A stretch of DNA of 45,691 nucleotides, taken from Actinomycetes bacterium. Its GTDB lineage: Bacteria > Actinomycetota > Actinomycetes > Propionibacteriales > Propionibacteriaceae. The notes under the pieces were generated by a model. The model made no database searches and was not told the DNA's origin. It saw only the letters and a list, made by a program, of their open reading frames with translations. The stretch is taken from positions 1-45,691 of the forward strand of contig JAUHXZ010000016.1 in assembly GCA_030426725.1 (NCBI GenBank), read 5' to 3'. This document shows, piece by piece, positions 33,896 to 42,943 of the stretch (the stretch's first letter is position 1; each line of letters begins with the position of its first letter). Position numbers and translations under genes: made by a program.

Positions 33896-35533
33896 TCAGC
33901 CCCGCTTCTGGCGGACGATCGTCTGCTGGTCGATCTCCTCGTCGGTCAGCGGCTTGTGCTCCTCGTGCCCCGCGAGCAGCTCGCCGTCACCGGTGCGGAA
34001 CAGCTTCTTGAACTCGCCGAGGGCCGTGACGGTGGCCTCCTTGAGGTCATCGCCGAACAGCTTGGTGTCGGCCACCGACTGCAGGACGGTGGAGTTGTGC
34101 CGCAGGTAGTCGAGGAACTCCTGCTCGAAGCGCAGCACGTCGGAGACGGGCACGTCGTCGAAGTGGCCCTCGATACCGGCCCACACGCTGATGACCTGAT
34201 CCTCCACCGCGTAGGGCGCGTACTGGCCCTGGCGGAGAAGCTCGGTGAGGCGGGCGCCGCGGTCGAGCTGCTGGCGCGTCGTGGCGTCGAGGTCCGAGGC
34301 GAACATGGCGAACGCCTGCATGTCCCTGTACTGGGCCAGGTTGATCTTCAGCGACCCGGAGACCGACTTCATGGCCTTGACCTGCGCGGCGCCGCCGACG
34401 CGGGACACCGAGATGCCGACGTCGATGGCCGGGCGCTGGTTGGCGTTGAACAGGTCCGACTGCAGGAAGATCTGGCCGTCGGTGATGGAGATGACGTTGG
34501 TGGGGATGTACGCCGAGACGTCGTTGGCCTTGGTCTCGATGATCGGCAGGCCGGTCATCGAGCCGCCGCCCAGCTCGTCGGAGAGCTTGGCGCAGCGCTC
34601 CAGCAGGCGGGAGTGGAGGTAGAACACGTCGCCGGGGTAGGCCTCACGGCCCGGGGGGCGGCGCAGCAGCAGCGACATGGCGCGGTAGGCCTCGGCCTGC
34701 TTGGTGAGGTCGTCGAAGACGATGAGGACGTGCTTGCCCTGGTACATCCAGTGCTGGCCGATGGCGGAGCCGGCGTAGGGGGCGATGTACTTGAAGCCCG
34801 CCGGGTCCGACGCGGGGGCGTGGACGATGGTGGTGTAGTCGAGCGCGCCGGCGTCGGCGAGGGTGCTGCGCACCTCGGCGATCGTCGAGCCCTTCTGACC
34901 GACCGCGACGTAGATGCAGCGCACCTGCTTCTTCGGGTCCCCCGACTCCCAGTTGGCCTTCTGGTTGATGATCGCGTCGATCGCGATGGCCGTCTTGCCG
35001 GTCTTGCGGTCGCCGATGATGAGCTGGCGCTGGCCGCGGCCGATCGGGATCATCGCGTCGATGGCCTTGAGGCCCGTCTGCAGCGGCTCGCGGACCTCCT
35101 GGCGGTCCATGACGCCGGCGGCCTGGATCTCGAGGGCGCGACGACCCTCGACGTCGCTGATCTCGCCGAGGCCGTCGATCGGGTTGCCCATGGCGTCGAC
35201 GACGCGGCCGAGGTAACCCTCGCCGACCGGGACGGACAGGACGTCGCCGGTGCCGTGCACGACGGAGCCCTCGTCGATGCCTTCGGAGTCGCCGAGGACG
35301 ACGACGCCGATCTCGCGCTCGTCGAGGTTCTGGGCGATGCCCAGCGTGCCGTTCTCGAAGCGCAACAGCTCGTTCGCCATCGCCGAGGGCAGGCCCTCGA
35401 CTCGGGCGATGCCGTCGCCCGAGGTCACGACGGTGCCGACCTCGGTCGGGGAAGCGGCCGTGGGCTGGTAGGACTGGACGAATTCGTCCAGCGCACTGCG
35501 GATCTCGTCCGGACTGATGGTGAGTTCAGCCAT
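33896..35533 (-). CDS. atpA: ATP synthase F1 subunit alpha
   Basis: Non-catalytic nucleotide-binding subunit, 545 residues. Seen: [17 protein letters not shown] at the start, [21 protein letters not shown] segment, P-loop [48 protein letters not shown] and [15 protein letters not shown], all diagnostic. The acidic, polar C-terminal extension ([17 protein letters not shown]) is typical of actinobacterial alpha subunits, where it has been linked to suppressing ATP hydrolysis in mycobacteria. The ATG follows atpH by 17 nt. Confidence 0.97.
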   Translation of the reverse strand: MAELTISPDEIRSALDEFVQSYQPTAASPTEVGTVVTSGDGIARVEGLPSAMANELLRFENGTLGIAQNLDEREIGVVVLGDSEGIDEGSVVHGTGDVLSVPVGEGYLGRVVDAMGNPIDGLGEISDVEGRRALEIQAAGVMDRQEVREPLQTGLKAIDAMIPIGRGQRQLIIGDRKTGKTAIAIDAIINQKANWESGDPKKQVRCIYVAVGQKGSTIAEVRSTLADAGALDYTTIVHAPASDPAGFKYIAPYAGSAIGQHWMYQGKHVLIVFDDLTKQAEAYRAMSLLLRRPPGREAYPGDVFYLHSRLLERCAKLSDELGGGSMTGLPIIETKANDVSAYIPTNVISITDGQIFLQSDLFNANQRPAIDVGISVSRVGGAAQVKAMKSVSGSLKINLAQYRDMQAFAMFASDLDATTRQQLDRGARLTELLRQGQYAPYAVEDQVISVWAGIEGHFDDVPVSDVLRFEQEFLDYLRHNSTVLQSVADTKLFGDDLKEATVTALGEFKKLFRTGDGELLAGHEEHKPLTDEEIDQQTIVRQKRG

Positions 35534-35550
35534 TGCGTTTCTACTTTCGT

Positions 35551-36345
35551 TTACCGGGAGATGAGTTGCCGGTGCGCCTGGTCGAGCCGCGCGGCAACGG
35601 TTGCTTCGAATACGTGGTCGCCGAGGGCGACGTGGATGCCACCGAGGACCTTGGGGTCGATCTCGACGTGCACGTGGACAGGGCCACCGGCCTGGGCCTC
35701 GAGGGCTTTGGTCAGCCGTGCGGTCCTCGCCTCGTCCAGCGGCTGGGCGACGGTGACCCAGGCCACCCGACGTCCGGCCACATCCGCGGCGAGTTCGAGC
35801 ATCCGCCCGAGGCTGCGCGAGTGGTTCCGGCCCGGCGTCCGCACGACGCGGTCGATGAGCATGCGCGACACCGGCAGGACCTTGTCCGCGACGAGTCCGT
35901 CGATCAGCTCGCGCTTGGCGTCGACCGGGTAGGACTTGTGCAGAGTGCCCTCGAGCTCCGGGGTCTCGTCGATGATGACGGCCATGCTGTGCAGCTCGTC
36001 GGCCACCCGGGCGAGTTCCCCGTCGCGGTGGGCCGCGAGGAGAGCCACACGGATGCCCTGCCGCTCCAGCCCGGCGACCATGTGGGCGCCGCTGTCCCAG
36101 GACTCCCCCAGTGCGTGGAGCAGCACGGCGAGGGTCGCTTCCGACACCTTGCCCCCGAAGAGGCGCCTGGCGAGGCCCGAACGGTCGGCGAGGACGGCCG
36201 TCGGGTCCGAGAGCGAACGACGCAGCATCGGCTGGCCGTCGAGGACGTCGACGACGGCGAAGAGCTCGGTGGCCGTAGTGGCATCGGTGTCGATGCCGTC
36301 CACGGTCGCGTCGAGGTCACCGATTGCGGCGTCGACGGCCATCAT
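35551..36345 (-). CDS. atpH: ATP synthase F1 subunit delta
   Basis: Peripheral-stalk subunit joining b to the top of F1; 264 residues, the long form found in actinobacteria (E. coli 177). The C-terminal part ([38 protein letters not shown]) is the conserved OSCP/delta signature. It begins with two consecutive ATG codons; the first overlaps the atpF stop as ATGA. Unlike mycobacteria, b and delta are not fused here. Confidence 0.94.
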   Translation of the reverse strand: MMAVDAAIGDLDATVDGIDTDATTATELFAVVDVLDGQPMLRRSLSDPTAVLADRSGLARRLFGGKVSEATLAVLLHALGESWDSGAHMVAGLERQGIRVALLAAHRDGELARVADELHSMAVIIDETPELEGTLHKSYPVDAKRELIDGLVADKVLPVSRMLIDRVVRTPGRNHSRSLGRMLELAADVAGRRVAWVTVAQPLDEARTARLTKALEAQAGGPVHVHVEIDPKVLGGIHVALGDHVFEATVAARLDQAHRQLISR

Positions 36346-36887
36346 CGGGTCTGACCTGCCGCTTCGAGCTCAGCCAGGAACCTGTCCACGGTGCGGTTGG
36401 CACGCGCGTCGTCGTCCAGCGACTCACCGACGATCTTGCCGGCGAGGGTGGTGGCCATGCCACCGACCTCGGCCCGGAGGTCGTGGACGAGCTGCGAACG
36501 CTCCGCCTCGAGCTGGGTGCGTCCCGTCTCGAGGATCCGCTGCGACTCCTTGGAGGCCTTGTCCCGGGCCTCCGCCAGCAGGGCGGCGGACTGGTTCTTG
36601 GCGTCCTCGCGGATGCGGGCGGCCTCTTCACGGGCGGCGTTGAGCTGGTCGTTGTACTCCGCGAGCGCGGCCTCGGCCTTGGCTTCCGCCGCCGCGGCGC
36701 GCTGCATGCCGCCCTCGATCTTGTTCGTGCGCTCCTCGTACATCTTCTCGAAGGCCGGTACGACGATCTTCCACATGACGAGGAAGATCACCCCCATGAG
36801 GAGGATGCCGGCGATGATCTCCGAGAGGTAGTGGGGCATCAGAGGCCCCAGATCGACCTCGAGAAGCGCCCCGGTGAAGGGGAACAT
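36342..36887 (-). CDS. atpF: ATP synthase F0 subunit b
   Basis: Stator stalk subunit of 181 residues: one N-terminal membrane helix (about 22-42: IIAGILLMGVIFLVMWKIVV) followed by a long Ala/Glu/Arg helix (EERTNKIEGGMQRAAAAEAK...) and the C-terminal delta-binding segment. The family start VVPAFEKMYEERTNKI is clear. Its stop overlaps atpH by 4 nt and it starts 8 nt after atpE. Confidence 0.95.
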   Translation of the reverse strand: MFPFTGALLEVDLGPLMPHYLSEIIAGILLMGVIFLVMWKIVVPAFEKMYEERTNKIEGGMQRAAAAEAKAEAALAEYNDQLNAAREEAARIREDAKNQSAALLAEARDKASKESQRILETGRTQLEAERSQLVHDLRAEVGGMATTLAGKIVGESLDDDARANRTVDRFLAELEAAGQTR

Positions 36888-36895
36888 AGCGGCGC

Positions 36896-37114
36896 TCAGA
36901 GGACGAACGCGAGAGCGATCGCGATGATGGCGAGGGCCTCAACCACGGCGAAGCCGATGAAGGCGGTACCCATCATGGCGCCGCGGGCCTCGGGCTGACG
37001 GGCGGTGCCGTTGATGACCGACGCGAAGATCCACGCCACGCCGAGGGCCGGGGCGATGGTGGCGATCGCGTAGCCGATCATGTTCAGCGAGCCGGTGATT
37101 TCCAGGAGGGACAT
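36896..37114 (-). CDS. atpE: ATP synthase F0 subunit c
   Basis: Proteolipid of 72 residues forming the rotor ring: two hydrophobic helices joined by the polar loop ARQPEARG (38-45). The ion-binding carboxylate is Glu59 (FAVVEALAII). The neighbouring residues (Ala after the Glu, Pro22 in helix 1) do not match the sodium-binding Q...ES/T signature, so a proton ring is expected. A clear AGGAA Shine-Dalgarno precedes the ATG. Confidence 0.97.
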   Translation of the reverse strand: MSLLEITGSLNMIGYAIATIAPALGVAWIFASVINGTARQPEARGAMMGTAFIGFAVVEALAIIAIALAFVL

Positions 37115-37171
37115 TGCATTCCTTTCGGATGGCTTCCGGGCAGCGGGCGCTGGCCGGGAGTCGGTGTTGAC

Positions 37172-37978
37172 TCAGTGCGCCTCGGCGATGGAGGACGACA
37201 CGTACTGGGCGGTGAGAACCGTGAAGATATAGGCCTGCAGGGCGCCGATGAACAGCTCCAGGCAGAGGATGATGATGCTGAAGGCCAGGGAGACCACTCC
37301 GGAGACCTGGTAGAAGAGGTTGCCGCTCTGCGACACCAGGTAGCCACCGCCGACGACGAACACCAGGACCACGAGGTGGCCGGCGAACAGGTTGGCGAAG
37401 AGACGCAACGCCAGCGTGATCGGGCGGGTGATGAACGTCGCCAGGAACTCGAGGGGGACGACCAGCGGAAGCAGGTAGAAGGGCACGCCGTCGGGCACGA
37501 GAGACTTCTTGAGGAAGCCGCCGAAGCCCCACTTTCGGAAGCCGGCACCCACATAGAGGAGCCACGAGAGGATGGCGAGGCCGTACGCGTAGCCCACGTT
37601 CGAGAACGTGGGGTACATGAAGAAGAACATCTCGCCGAACCAGTTGTTGACCAGCAGGAACGAGAACAGGCCCAGCAGGTAGGGCAGGTACTTCTTGAAG
37701 TCGTGGTGGATGATGTCGCGCGCGATGCCGTTGCGCACGAACTCGTAGATGTACTCGCCGGCGAACTGCGCCTTGGACGGCTTCACCTTGAGGTTCCGCG
37801 ACGCCAGCCACCACAGCACGATGACGATGAGCGCGCCGATGATCGCCTGGATGAGCGGCTTGTTGACCCAGTCGGGCAGCACGCCCGGCCAGACCGAGTA
37901 CCAGAGGAAGTCGTCGGTGCTCGGCGGGTGGTATTCGCCTCCGCCGTCAGTCTCCATCGGAAGTAGCCCCAGTGTCAC
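37172..37978 (-). CDS. atpB: ATP synthase F0 subunit a
   Basis: Membrane stator forming the proton half-channels; 268 residues from GTG 37978. The essential Arg is Arg192 in LALRLFANLFAGH, with FITRPITLALR before it; SFLLVNNWFGEMFFFMYPT near 106-124 and the last helix (LFIGALQAYIFTVLTAQYV) are typical. GTG 37978 has GGGAG upstream and overlaps the preceding stop (GTGA), so it is preferred to the ATG at 37945; longer versions would run through the upstream gene. Confidence 0.95.
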   Translation of the reverse strand: MTLGLLPMETDGGGEYHPPSTDDFLWYSVWPGVLPDWVNKPLIQAIIGALIVIVLWWLASRNLKVKPSKAQFAGEYIYEFVRNGIARDIIHHDFKKYLPYLLGLFSFLLVNNWFGEMFFFMYPTFSNVGYAYGLAILSWLLYVGAGFRKWGFGGFLKKSLVPDGVPFYLLPLVVPLEFLATFITRPITLALRLFANLFAGHLVVLVFVVGGGYLVSQSGNLFYQVSGVVSLAFSIIILCLELFIGALQAYIFTVLTAQYVSSSIAEAH

Positions 37979-38202
37979 GTACCGCTCCCGTATCGCTTGA
38001 TGATGAGGTAGATGCTGCTGACCAGCCCGATGATCAGGCCGAGCGGCAACAGCCACGAGGTATTCAGGAAGTAGTCCCCCACCCAACCGAGGCCACCGTA
38101 GAAGATGATCCCGCTGAGCAGGTAACTGAGCACAAGCATGCCGTCGTCGGCGCGACTGCGCCCAGATCCTTCTGGGACACTGCCCCTCACTTCGTTGCCC
38201 AT
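37975..38202 (-). CDS. AtpZ/AtpI-like small membrane protein
   Basis: A 75-residue protein at the head of the atp operon. After a polar, charged N-terminus (MGNEVRGSVPEGSGR) come two hydrophobic segments (about 23-43 and 50-68: MLVLSYLLSGIIFYGGLGWV; LLPLGLIIGLVSSIYLII) ending KRYGSGT. Position and hairpin topology match AtpZ/AtpI-type proteins, which help magnesium uptake or c-ring assembly in some bacteria. The ATG at 38202 is chosen because longer versions read out of the coding bias through the intergenic gap. Its stop overlaps atpB by GTGA. Confidence 0.8.
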   Translation of the reverse strand: MGNEVRGSVPEGSGRSRADDGMLVLSYLLSGIIFYGGLGWVGDYFLNTSWLLPLGLIIGLVSSIYLIIKRYGSGT

Positions 38203-38212
38203 GTCGTGAGCG

Positions 38213-38218
38213 AGCCTA
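38213..38218 (-). promoter_or_regulatory. Candidate -10 for the atp operon
   Basis: On the minus strand TAGGCT ends 10 nt before the ATG at 38202. A second hexamer, TATGAT, lies at 38237-38242. Neither has a good -35. One of them probably drives atp transcription from the 52-nt gap. Confidence 0.35.
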
Positions 38219-38254
38219 GCGGAAACGTGGGGCCGAATCATATTCCACGGACCG

Positions 38255-38707
38255 TCAGTCGTCGGACGGGGGGTGGTACTCGGTGTCGTAGACGGGGATT
38301 CGCTGCCGGAAGCCCACAGTGGCCACCCCGGCGACCCAGGCCAGGACGGTTCCCGCGACGCTGAGCACCAGCCAGCCCTCGCTGAGGATCGGCTGCATCG
38401 CGGGTAGTCCGAGGATGAACCACAGCCCTGCCGCAATGCCGACGACGCGCACCACGTAGCTCACCATCACCAGGCCGAGCCCCTGCAGGTCCGGCAACTC
38501 GGACGCGACCACCTCGATGGCCTGACCCACGGCGTAGAAGATGACGACGGCGGCGAACCCGAGGGCCGCGGTGACCGCGGCTCCCCGCCCGCCGATGAGC
38601 AGTGCGGCCGCGATGATGAGCAGGCCGACGGCGTGCCCGGCGACCACGCCGCCGATCATCATCTCGCGGGCGCGGCGGGACGCGGGCCCCATCCGCCGGT
38701 CAGCCAT
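38255..38707 (-). CDS. Putative ATP synthase protein I-like membrane protein
   Basis: Membrane protein of 150 residues with four hydrophobic segments (approximately 17-37, 42-62, 75-95 and 105-130). It begins MADRRMGPASRRAREMM and ends in a polar tail TEYHPPSDD. Sequence similarity is not obvious by eye; the call rests on its position directly upstream of the atp genes and its four-helix AtpI-like topology. The ATG overlaps the wecA stop by 8 nt, so it is translated with wecA. It could also be an unrelated conserved actinobacterial membrane protein. Confidence 0.6.
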   Translation of the reverse strand: MADRRMGPASRRAREMMIGGVVAGHAVGLLIIAAALLIGGRGAAVTAALGFAAVVIFYAVGQAIEVVASELPDLQGLGLVMVSYVVRVVGIAAGLWFILGLPAMQPILSEGWLVLSVAGTVLAWVAGVATVGFRQRIPVYDTEYHPPSDD

Positions 38708-39839
38708 GCGGCACCGGGTCAACGACGTCGGAGTCCGCGGGCAGCTCCGCCGGCGCCGACCTGACGGGCCGCAGCGTCAGGACCAGCACGAGCACGGCCA
38801 CCGCCAGCAGGACCCACATGGTCCAGATCATGGGGACGAGCGCCATCACCACGAGTCCCACGGAGACCAGCGCGGTCCAGGCGTACATGAGCAGGACCGC
38901 CCCCCAGTGCGAGTGGCCGCGGGCGAGCAGCCGGTGGTGCAGGTGCTGCTTGTCCGGGTGGAAGACGTTGTGGCCCCGCCAGGTCCGCCTGATCCAAGCC
39001 AGCACCAGGTCGAGCAGCGGCAGGGCCAGGGCAGCGAGCGGCAGGAGGATCGGCAGCAGCGCGGGCAGCAGTTGGCCGTCCTGCGCGATCGCGCCTGGGT
39101 CGAGCTGGCCGGTGAAAGAGATGGCGCTCATCGCCATGAGCAGGCCCAGCAGCATCGAGCCGGAGTCGCCCATGAACATCTTGGCCGGGTGGACGTTGTG
39201 GAAGAGGAACCCCAGGGCGATGCCGCACGTCGCGACGGTGATGAGGCTGGCCGTGGTGGCGCGGACCAGTTCTTGTTCGTAGGCCAGCACGTAGGTGTAG
39301 CTGAAGAATGCCCCTGAGCCGATGGCGACGATGCCGCCCGCCAGGCCGTCGAGGCCGTCGACGAAGTTGACGGCGTTGACGCACAGGGCGATGAAGAACA
39401 CGGTGACGAGGATGCTCGTGGCGTCGTCGAGGGCGACGATGCGGTCCGGCAGCGGGATCCAGTAGATCCGCACGCCCTGAAGCACGGCGACCCCCGCCGC
39501 GAGCACCTGGCCGCCGAGCTTCACGAGTGCGGGCATGTCGTACTTGTCGTCGAGGACACCGATGAACGCGATGATCAGCCCGGCGAGCAGGACGGCGCCC
39601 GCGTCGTGCGTGACGGCGCTGTACCGCCCCAGGAAGGGCAGCTGGACCGCGAGGAGGAAGGCCATCGCCAGCCCGAGGAACATCGCCACCCCGCCGAAGT
39701 ATGGGATCGGCTCGGTGTGGACGTCCCGGCTGCGGACCTGCGCCATCGCCCCGGTCCGCACCGCGATGCTCCGGCACAGGCCGGCAAGGAGGTGGGTCGT
39801 TCCGATGGCGACCAGCAGCACCAGGAGGTATTCGCGCAT
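38700..39839 (-). CDS. wecA: WecA-like UDP-GlcNAc:undecaprenyl-phosphate GlcNAc-1-P transferase
   Basis: Polytopic membrane enzyme of 379 residues that starts a cell-envelope polysaccharide (teichoic acid, arabinogalactan linker or similar) by making undecaprenyl-PP-GlcNAc. Seen: PYFGGVAMFLG near 46, the aspartates in GVLDDKYDMP (near 94-103), NAVNFVDGLDGLAGG near 153-167, HNVHPAKMFMGDSGSM near 212-227 and the C-terminal HLHHRLLARGHSHW motif, which separates the WecA/TagO group from MraY. The ATG at 39839 is taken; further upstream in-frame sequence is the antisense of sua5 coding and not plausible. It sits between sua5 and the atp genes, a standard actinobacterial order. Confidence 0.92.
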   Translation of the reverse strand: MREYLLVLLVAIGTTHLLAGLCRSIAVRTGAMAQVRSRDVHTEPIPYFGGVAMFLGLAMAFLLAVQLPFLGRYSAVTHDAGAVLLAGLIIAFIGVLDDKYDMPALVKLGGQVLAAGVAVLQGVRIYWIPLPDRIVALDDATSILVTVFFIALCVNAVNFVDGLDGLAGGIVAIGSGAFFSYTYVLAYEQELVRATTASLITVATCGIALGFLFHNVHPAKMFMGDSGSMLLGLLMAMSAISFTGQLDPGAIAQDGQLLPALLPILLPLAALALPLLDLVLAWIRRTWRGHNVFHPDKQHLHHRLLARGHSHWGAVLLMYAWTALVSVGLVVMALVPMIWTMWVLLAVAVLVLVLTLRPVRSAPAELPADSDVVDPVPHG

Positions 39840-39846
39840 CGGCTGC

Positions 39847-40608
39847 CTAGCTCTGCGCCTCGGCGCCGGGCTCGGTGTCGGTGGCCGTCTCCGTGTCGGT
39901 GAGCGGTTTCGTGTCCGGGGTCGCTTCACCGTCGGGGGCCGGTGCAGACTGCGGCGCGGGGTCCGTCGCGGGCCGTTCGATGTCCGGGGCCACCTCGAGA
40001 AGTGCCTCGAGCGCGATGGCGCCCTGGCGGAGGATCCGGCCCTCGGGGGTGGAGGCGAAGTCGACGATGGTGGAGGCGACGCCGCCGCTGACGGGACCCC
40101 CGTCGAGGTAGACCGCCACCCGGTCCCCCAATTGGGCGCGCGCGTCGTCGCAGTCGAGCGCGGCCGGCCGGCCGGACACGTTGGCGGAGCTGACTGCCAA
40201 CGGCCCGGTGCGGCGCAGCAGCGCCCGCGCGCCGTCGTGGTCCGGCACGCGCACCGCAACGGTTCCGCGGGTCTCCCCCAGCTCCATGCCGGAGCGCGGC
40301 TGTGCCTTGACGATGAGTGTCAGGCCGCCGGGCCAGAATGCCTTCGCCAGGACCGCCGCGCCCGCGGGCACGTCGTCGGCGACGGCGCGCAGCATCGACG
40401 GCTCCGCGACCAGGACGGGCGGAGGCATGTCGCGGCCGCGTTCCTTCGCGTCGAGGAGCCGCTGGACGGCGGCCGCGTCGAACGCGTCGGCACCGATGCC
40501 GTAGACGGTGTCGGTGGGCAGCACGATGCACTCGCCCGCCTTGACGGCCTCGGCGGCCGCTTCGAGGGCGGCGTCCGCGTCACCGGTCAGGTCGAAGGTT
40601 GTGGTCAC
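39847..40608 (-). CDS. tsaC: L-threonylcarbamoyladenylate synthase (Sua5/TsaC)
   Basis: Makes threonylcarbamoyl-AMP for t6A tRNA modification. Residues 1-205 are the YrdC fold: VLPTDTVYGIGADAFD near 29-44, ERGRDMPPPVLV near 57-68 (in place of the common KR motif), FWPGGLTLIV near 91-100, RVPDHDGARALL and the SSANVSG motif near 140-146. The C-terminal ~45 residues are a low-complexity, acidic Thr/Pro/Asp tail (DTKPLTDTETATDTEPG) not part of the fold and not the known Sua5 domain. Its ATG overlaps the prmC stop by 4 nt. Confidence 0.92.
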   Translation of the reverse strand: MTTTFDLTGDADAALEAAAEAVKAGECIVLPTDTVYGIGADAFDAAAVQRLLDAKERGRDMPPPVLVAEPSMLRAVADDVPAGAAVLAKAFWPGGLTLIVKAQPRSGMELGETRGTVAVRVPDHDGARALLRRTGPLAVSSANVSGRPAALDCDDARAQLGDRVAVYLDGGPVSGGVASTIVDFASTPEGRILRQGAIALEALLEVAPDIERPATDPAPQSAPAPDGEATPDTKPLTDTETATDTEPGAEAQS

Positions 40609-41462
40609 GTGGTAATCCTGCCACTACCGGCTGCGGCCACGCCCGTGGCGAACCGTGGGCGGCCCGTCAGATCCGGATGCGTGGCCACGTCGGTGAAGCC
40701 GTTGCCGCGCAGGATCCGCACGACCTCGTCGGGGTGGGACTCGTCGTGCTCCGTGGCGACCAGCCCCCCGGGCCGCAGCAGCCGGGCGGCGACGACGCCC
40801 ACCACCCGGATGGCGTCGAGCCCGTCGGGGCCGCTGAAGAGCGCGCCCTCGGGGTCGTGGTCGGTGACGTCGGTGGGCAGGACGGCCCGGTGCGCCTCGG
40901 GGATGTACGGCGGGTTGACCACCACGAGATCGACCGTCCCGTCGAGGTGACGAAGCGCGTCGGCCATGTCGGCGTGCACGACCGCGGCGCCGGTGCCCGC
41001 GAGGTTGCGTTCGAGGTAGGGGAGAGCGTCGGGCGAGACCTCGACGGCGTGGGCCTCCACTCCCCCGATCTCGTGGATGATGGCCGCGGTGACGGCGCCC
41101 GAGCCGGCGCAGAGTTCCACGACGCGACGCCGGTCCACCGGGCGGGCGGCCAGCGCGTCCACCGCCCAGCCGGTCATCACCTCGGTCTCGGGGCGGGGGA
41201 TGAACACCCCGGGCCCGACGCTGAGGGTCTCGTAGCGGAAGTGCGCGACGCCCGTGAGGTGCTGGACGGGCACCCCGGAGGCGCGCAGGGACACCAGCTC
41301 GTCGATGGCGTCACGCTGGGCCGCCGAGACGCCCTCGACGCGGATGAGGTCACGCACCTCGACGCCCAGCACGTGGGCCACGAGCGTCCTGGCCTCCGGG
41401 CCGGGGCTGGGTGAACCGGAGCGCGCCAGCATCCCGGCGACCTCGAAGGCGACGTCGGTCAC
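40605..41462 (-). CDS. prmC: Release factor glutamine methyltransferase PrmC
   Basis: Methylates the Gln of the GGQ motif of RF1 and RF2 using SAM. The 285-residue product has the N-terminal helical domain that contacts release factor ([30 protein letters not shown] near 92-101), the SAM-binding ELCAGSGAV, and the catalytic [10 protein letters not shown]. The GTG start overlaps the prfA stop (GTGA at 41459-41462), so the modifying enzyme is coupled to its substrate. Confidence 0.95.
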   Translation of the reverse strand: MTDVAFEVAGMLARSGSPSPGPEARTLVAHVLGVEVRDLIRVEGVSAAQRDAIDELVSLRASGVPVQHLTGVAHFRYETLSVGPGVFIPRPETEVMTGWAVDALAARPVDRRRVVELCAGSGAVTAAIIHEIGGVEAHAVEVSPDALPYLERNLAGTGAAVVHADMADALRHLDGTVDLVVVNPPYIPEAHRAVLPTDVTDHDPEGALFSGPDGLDAIRVVGVVAARLLRPGGLVATEHDESHPDEVVRILRGNGFTDVATHPDLTGRPRFATGVAAAGSGRITT

Positions 41463-42529
41463 CGGCCGCCGCTCCCGGCGAGCCGTTCAGCGAGGTCCTG
41501 CTCGGCCAGCGCGTCGAGCAGCGGGGCGATGGCCCCGTCGAGCACCTGGTCGAGGTTGTGGGCCTTGAACCCGATCCGGTGGTCCGTGATCCGGTTCTCC
41601 GGGAAGTTGTAGGTGCGGATCCGTTCCGAGCGGTCCACGGTGCGCACCTGGGACCTGCGGGCCTCCGACGCCGCGGAGGCGGCCTCCGCCTCCGCGAGGG
41701 CCGTCAGGCGGGCGCGGAGCATGCGCATGGCCGACTCGCGGTTCTGCAGCTGCGAGCGCTCGTTCTGGCAGGCCACGACGGTGCCGGTGGGCAGGTGCGT
41801 GATGCGGACGGCGGAGTCGGTCGTGTTGACGCCCTGCCCCCCGGGCCCCGACGAGCGATAGACGTCGATGCGCAGGTCGTCGTCGTTGATCTCAACCTCG
41901 TCGGCCTCGACGTCGGGCATCACGAGCACGCCCGCGGCCGAGGTGTGGATGCGTCCCTGGGACTCGGTGACGGGGACGCGCTGTACACGGTGGACCCCGC
42001 CCTCGAACTTGAGCCGCCCATAGGGGCCGACACCGTTGACGCTGCTGCCCTTGACGGCGACGGTGACGGACTTGTAGCCGCCCAGATCCGTCTCCTGGGA
42101 GTCCAGCAGCTCCATCTTCCAGCCCGCCTGTTCGGCGTAGCGGGTGTACATCTTCAGCAGGTCCCCGGCGAACAGGGCCGACTCGTCGCCGCCCTCACCG
42201 GACTTGATCTCCACGAGGGCGTCCGCGTCGTCGTTGGGGTCCCGGGGCGCCAGCAGCCGGGTGAGGCGCTCGGTGACGGCCTCGAGCTGCGTCTCGATGT
42301 CGGCCAGCTCGTCCGCGAAGGACGGGTCGTCAGCGGCCAGTTCGGCGGCGGCGACGCGATCGTCGACGAGGCGCCGGTACTCGTCGATCGCCTCGACGAT
42401 GGGGCGCAGCACCGCGTAGCGGCGGCCCACCTTCCGGGACCTGGCCATGTCCGAGTGCAGGGCGGGATCGGCGAGCTGCCGTTCGAGGTCACGGAACTCG
42501 TCGATGAGTGGCTGGGCGTTGTCGAACAT
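41459..42529 (-). CDS. prfA: Peptide chain release factor 1
   Basis: Terminates translation at UAA and UAG. The 356-residue product carries the anticodon-like PVT motif at 186-188 ([10 protein letters not shown]) and the catalytic GGQ at 230-232 ([15 protein letters not shown]), whose Gln is modified by PrmC. PxT rather than SPF identifies RF1, not RF2. It follows rpmE across an 85-nt gap containing a terminator. Confidence 0.97.
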   Translation of the reverse strand: MFDNAQPLIDEFRDLERQLADPALHSDMARSRKVGRRYAVLRPIVEAIDEYRRLVDDRVAAAELAADDPSFADELADIETQLEAVTERLTRLLAPRDPNDDADALVEIKSGEGGDESALFAGDLLKMYTRYAEQAGWKMELLDSQETDLGGYKSVTVAVKGSSVNGVGPYGRLKFEGGVHRVQRVPVTESQGRIHTSAAGVLVMPDVEADEVEINDDDLRIDVYRSSGPGGQGVNTTDSAVRITHLPTGTVVACQNERSQLQNRESAMRMLRARLTALAEAEAASAASEARRSQVRTVDRSERIRTYNFPENRITDHRIGFKAHNLDQVLDGAIAPLLDALAEQDLAERLAGSGGR

Positions 42530-42562
42530 TGCTTCCTGACGTGGGGATCGGGGCGGCGGGAA

Positions 42563-42605
42563 CGCAAATCGGGCGCCGGGTGGGCCTCAGCCCTCCCGAC
42601 GCCCG
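42563..42605 (-). terminator. Terminator between rpmE and prfA
   Basis: On the minus strand a 15-bp stem (42591-42605 with 42570-42584; one G-U pair and one mismatch) with a 6-nt loop is followed by ATTTG. It begins 10 nt after the rpmE stop. Confidence 0.7.
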
Positions 42606-42614
42606 ACGGCGGCG

Positions 42615-42827
42615 CTACTTGCTCTTCTTGGCGTAGCGGCGCTCGAAGCGTGCGACGCGGCCACCGGTGTCGAGGATCTTCTGCTTGCCGGTGTAGAACG
42701 GGTGGCACTCGGAGCAGACGTCAGCGCTCAGGGTGCCCTTGTTGCTGGTGCTGCGAGTGGTGAACGTGTTGCCGCAGGTGCAGTGGACCTGGGTCTCGAC
42801 GTATTCAGGGTGGATGCCCTGCTTCAT
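42615..42827 (-). CDS. rpmE: 50S ribosomal protein L31, zinc-containing form
   Basis: Ribosomal protein of 70 residues. [20 protein letters not shown] begins it, with a CxC; the second half of the zinc site is [13 protein letters not shown], so this is the C+ (zinc-binding) paralogue. The ATG at 42827 has a strong AAGGAG site. A zinc-free paralogue, if any, is elsewhere. Confidence 0.97.
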   Translation of the reverse strand: MKQGIHPEYVETQVHCTCGNTFTTRSTSNKGTLSADVCSECHPFYTGKQKILDTGGRVARFERRYAKKSK

Positions 42828-42891
42828 GGTGGTTCTCCTTGTGTGGTGTCGGCCGGGTCGCCGGCCCTCATGGGCCTGGAGGTTGCGTGAA

Positions 42892-42921
42892 CCGGCGCAG
42901 CACTCAATTGTGCCTCGCCGG
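42892..42921 (-). other. Interrupted stem-loop between rho and rpmE
   Basis: Two stem parts, 6 bp (42892-42897 with 42916-42921) and 4 bp (42900-42903 with 42910-42913), are separated by a 2x2 internal loop with a 6-nt AT-rich apex. It begins 23 nt after the rho stop. It may end rho transcription or form part of the rpmE leader. Confidence 0.35.
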
Positions 42922-42943
42922 CCGCGCAAATTCCAATCGGCGG

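Noticed and set aside
38203..38436. N-terminal extension of the AtpZ-like protein up to 38436
   Set aside because: The extra 78 codons run antisense-like through the 3' end of the preceding gene and are Ser/Pro/Arg-rich noise. ATG 38202 with conserved-looking sequence is better.
39840..40259. N-terminal extension of WecA by 140 residues
   Set aside because: It overlaps sua5 in another frame and lacks membrane segments; the WecA fold begins at MREYLLVLL (39839).
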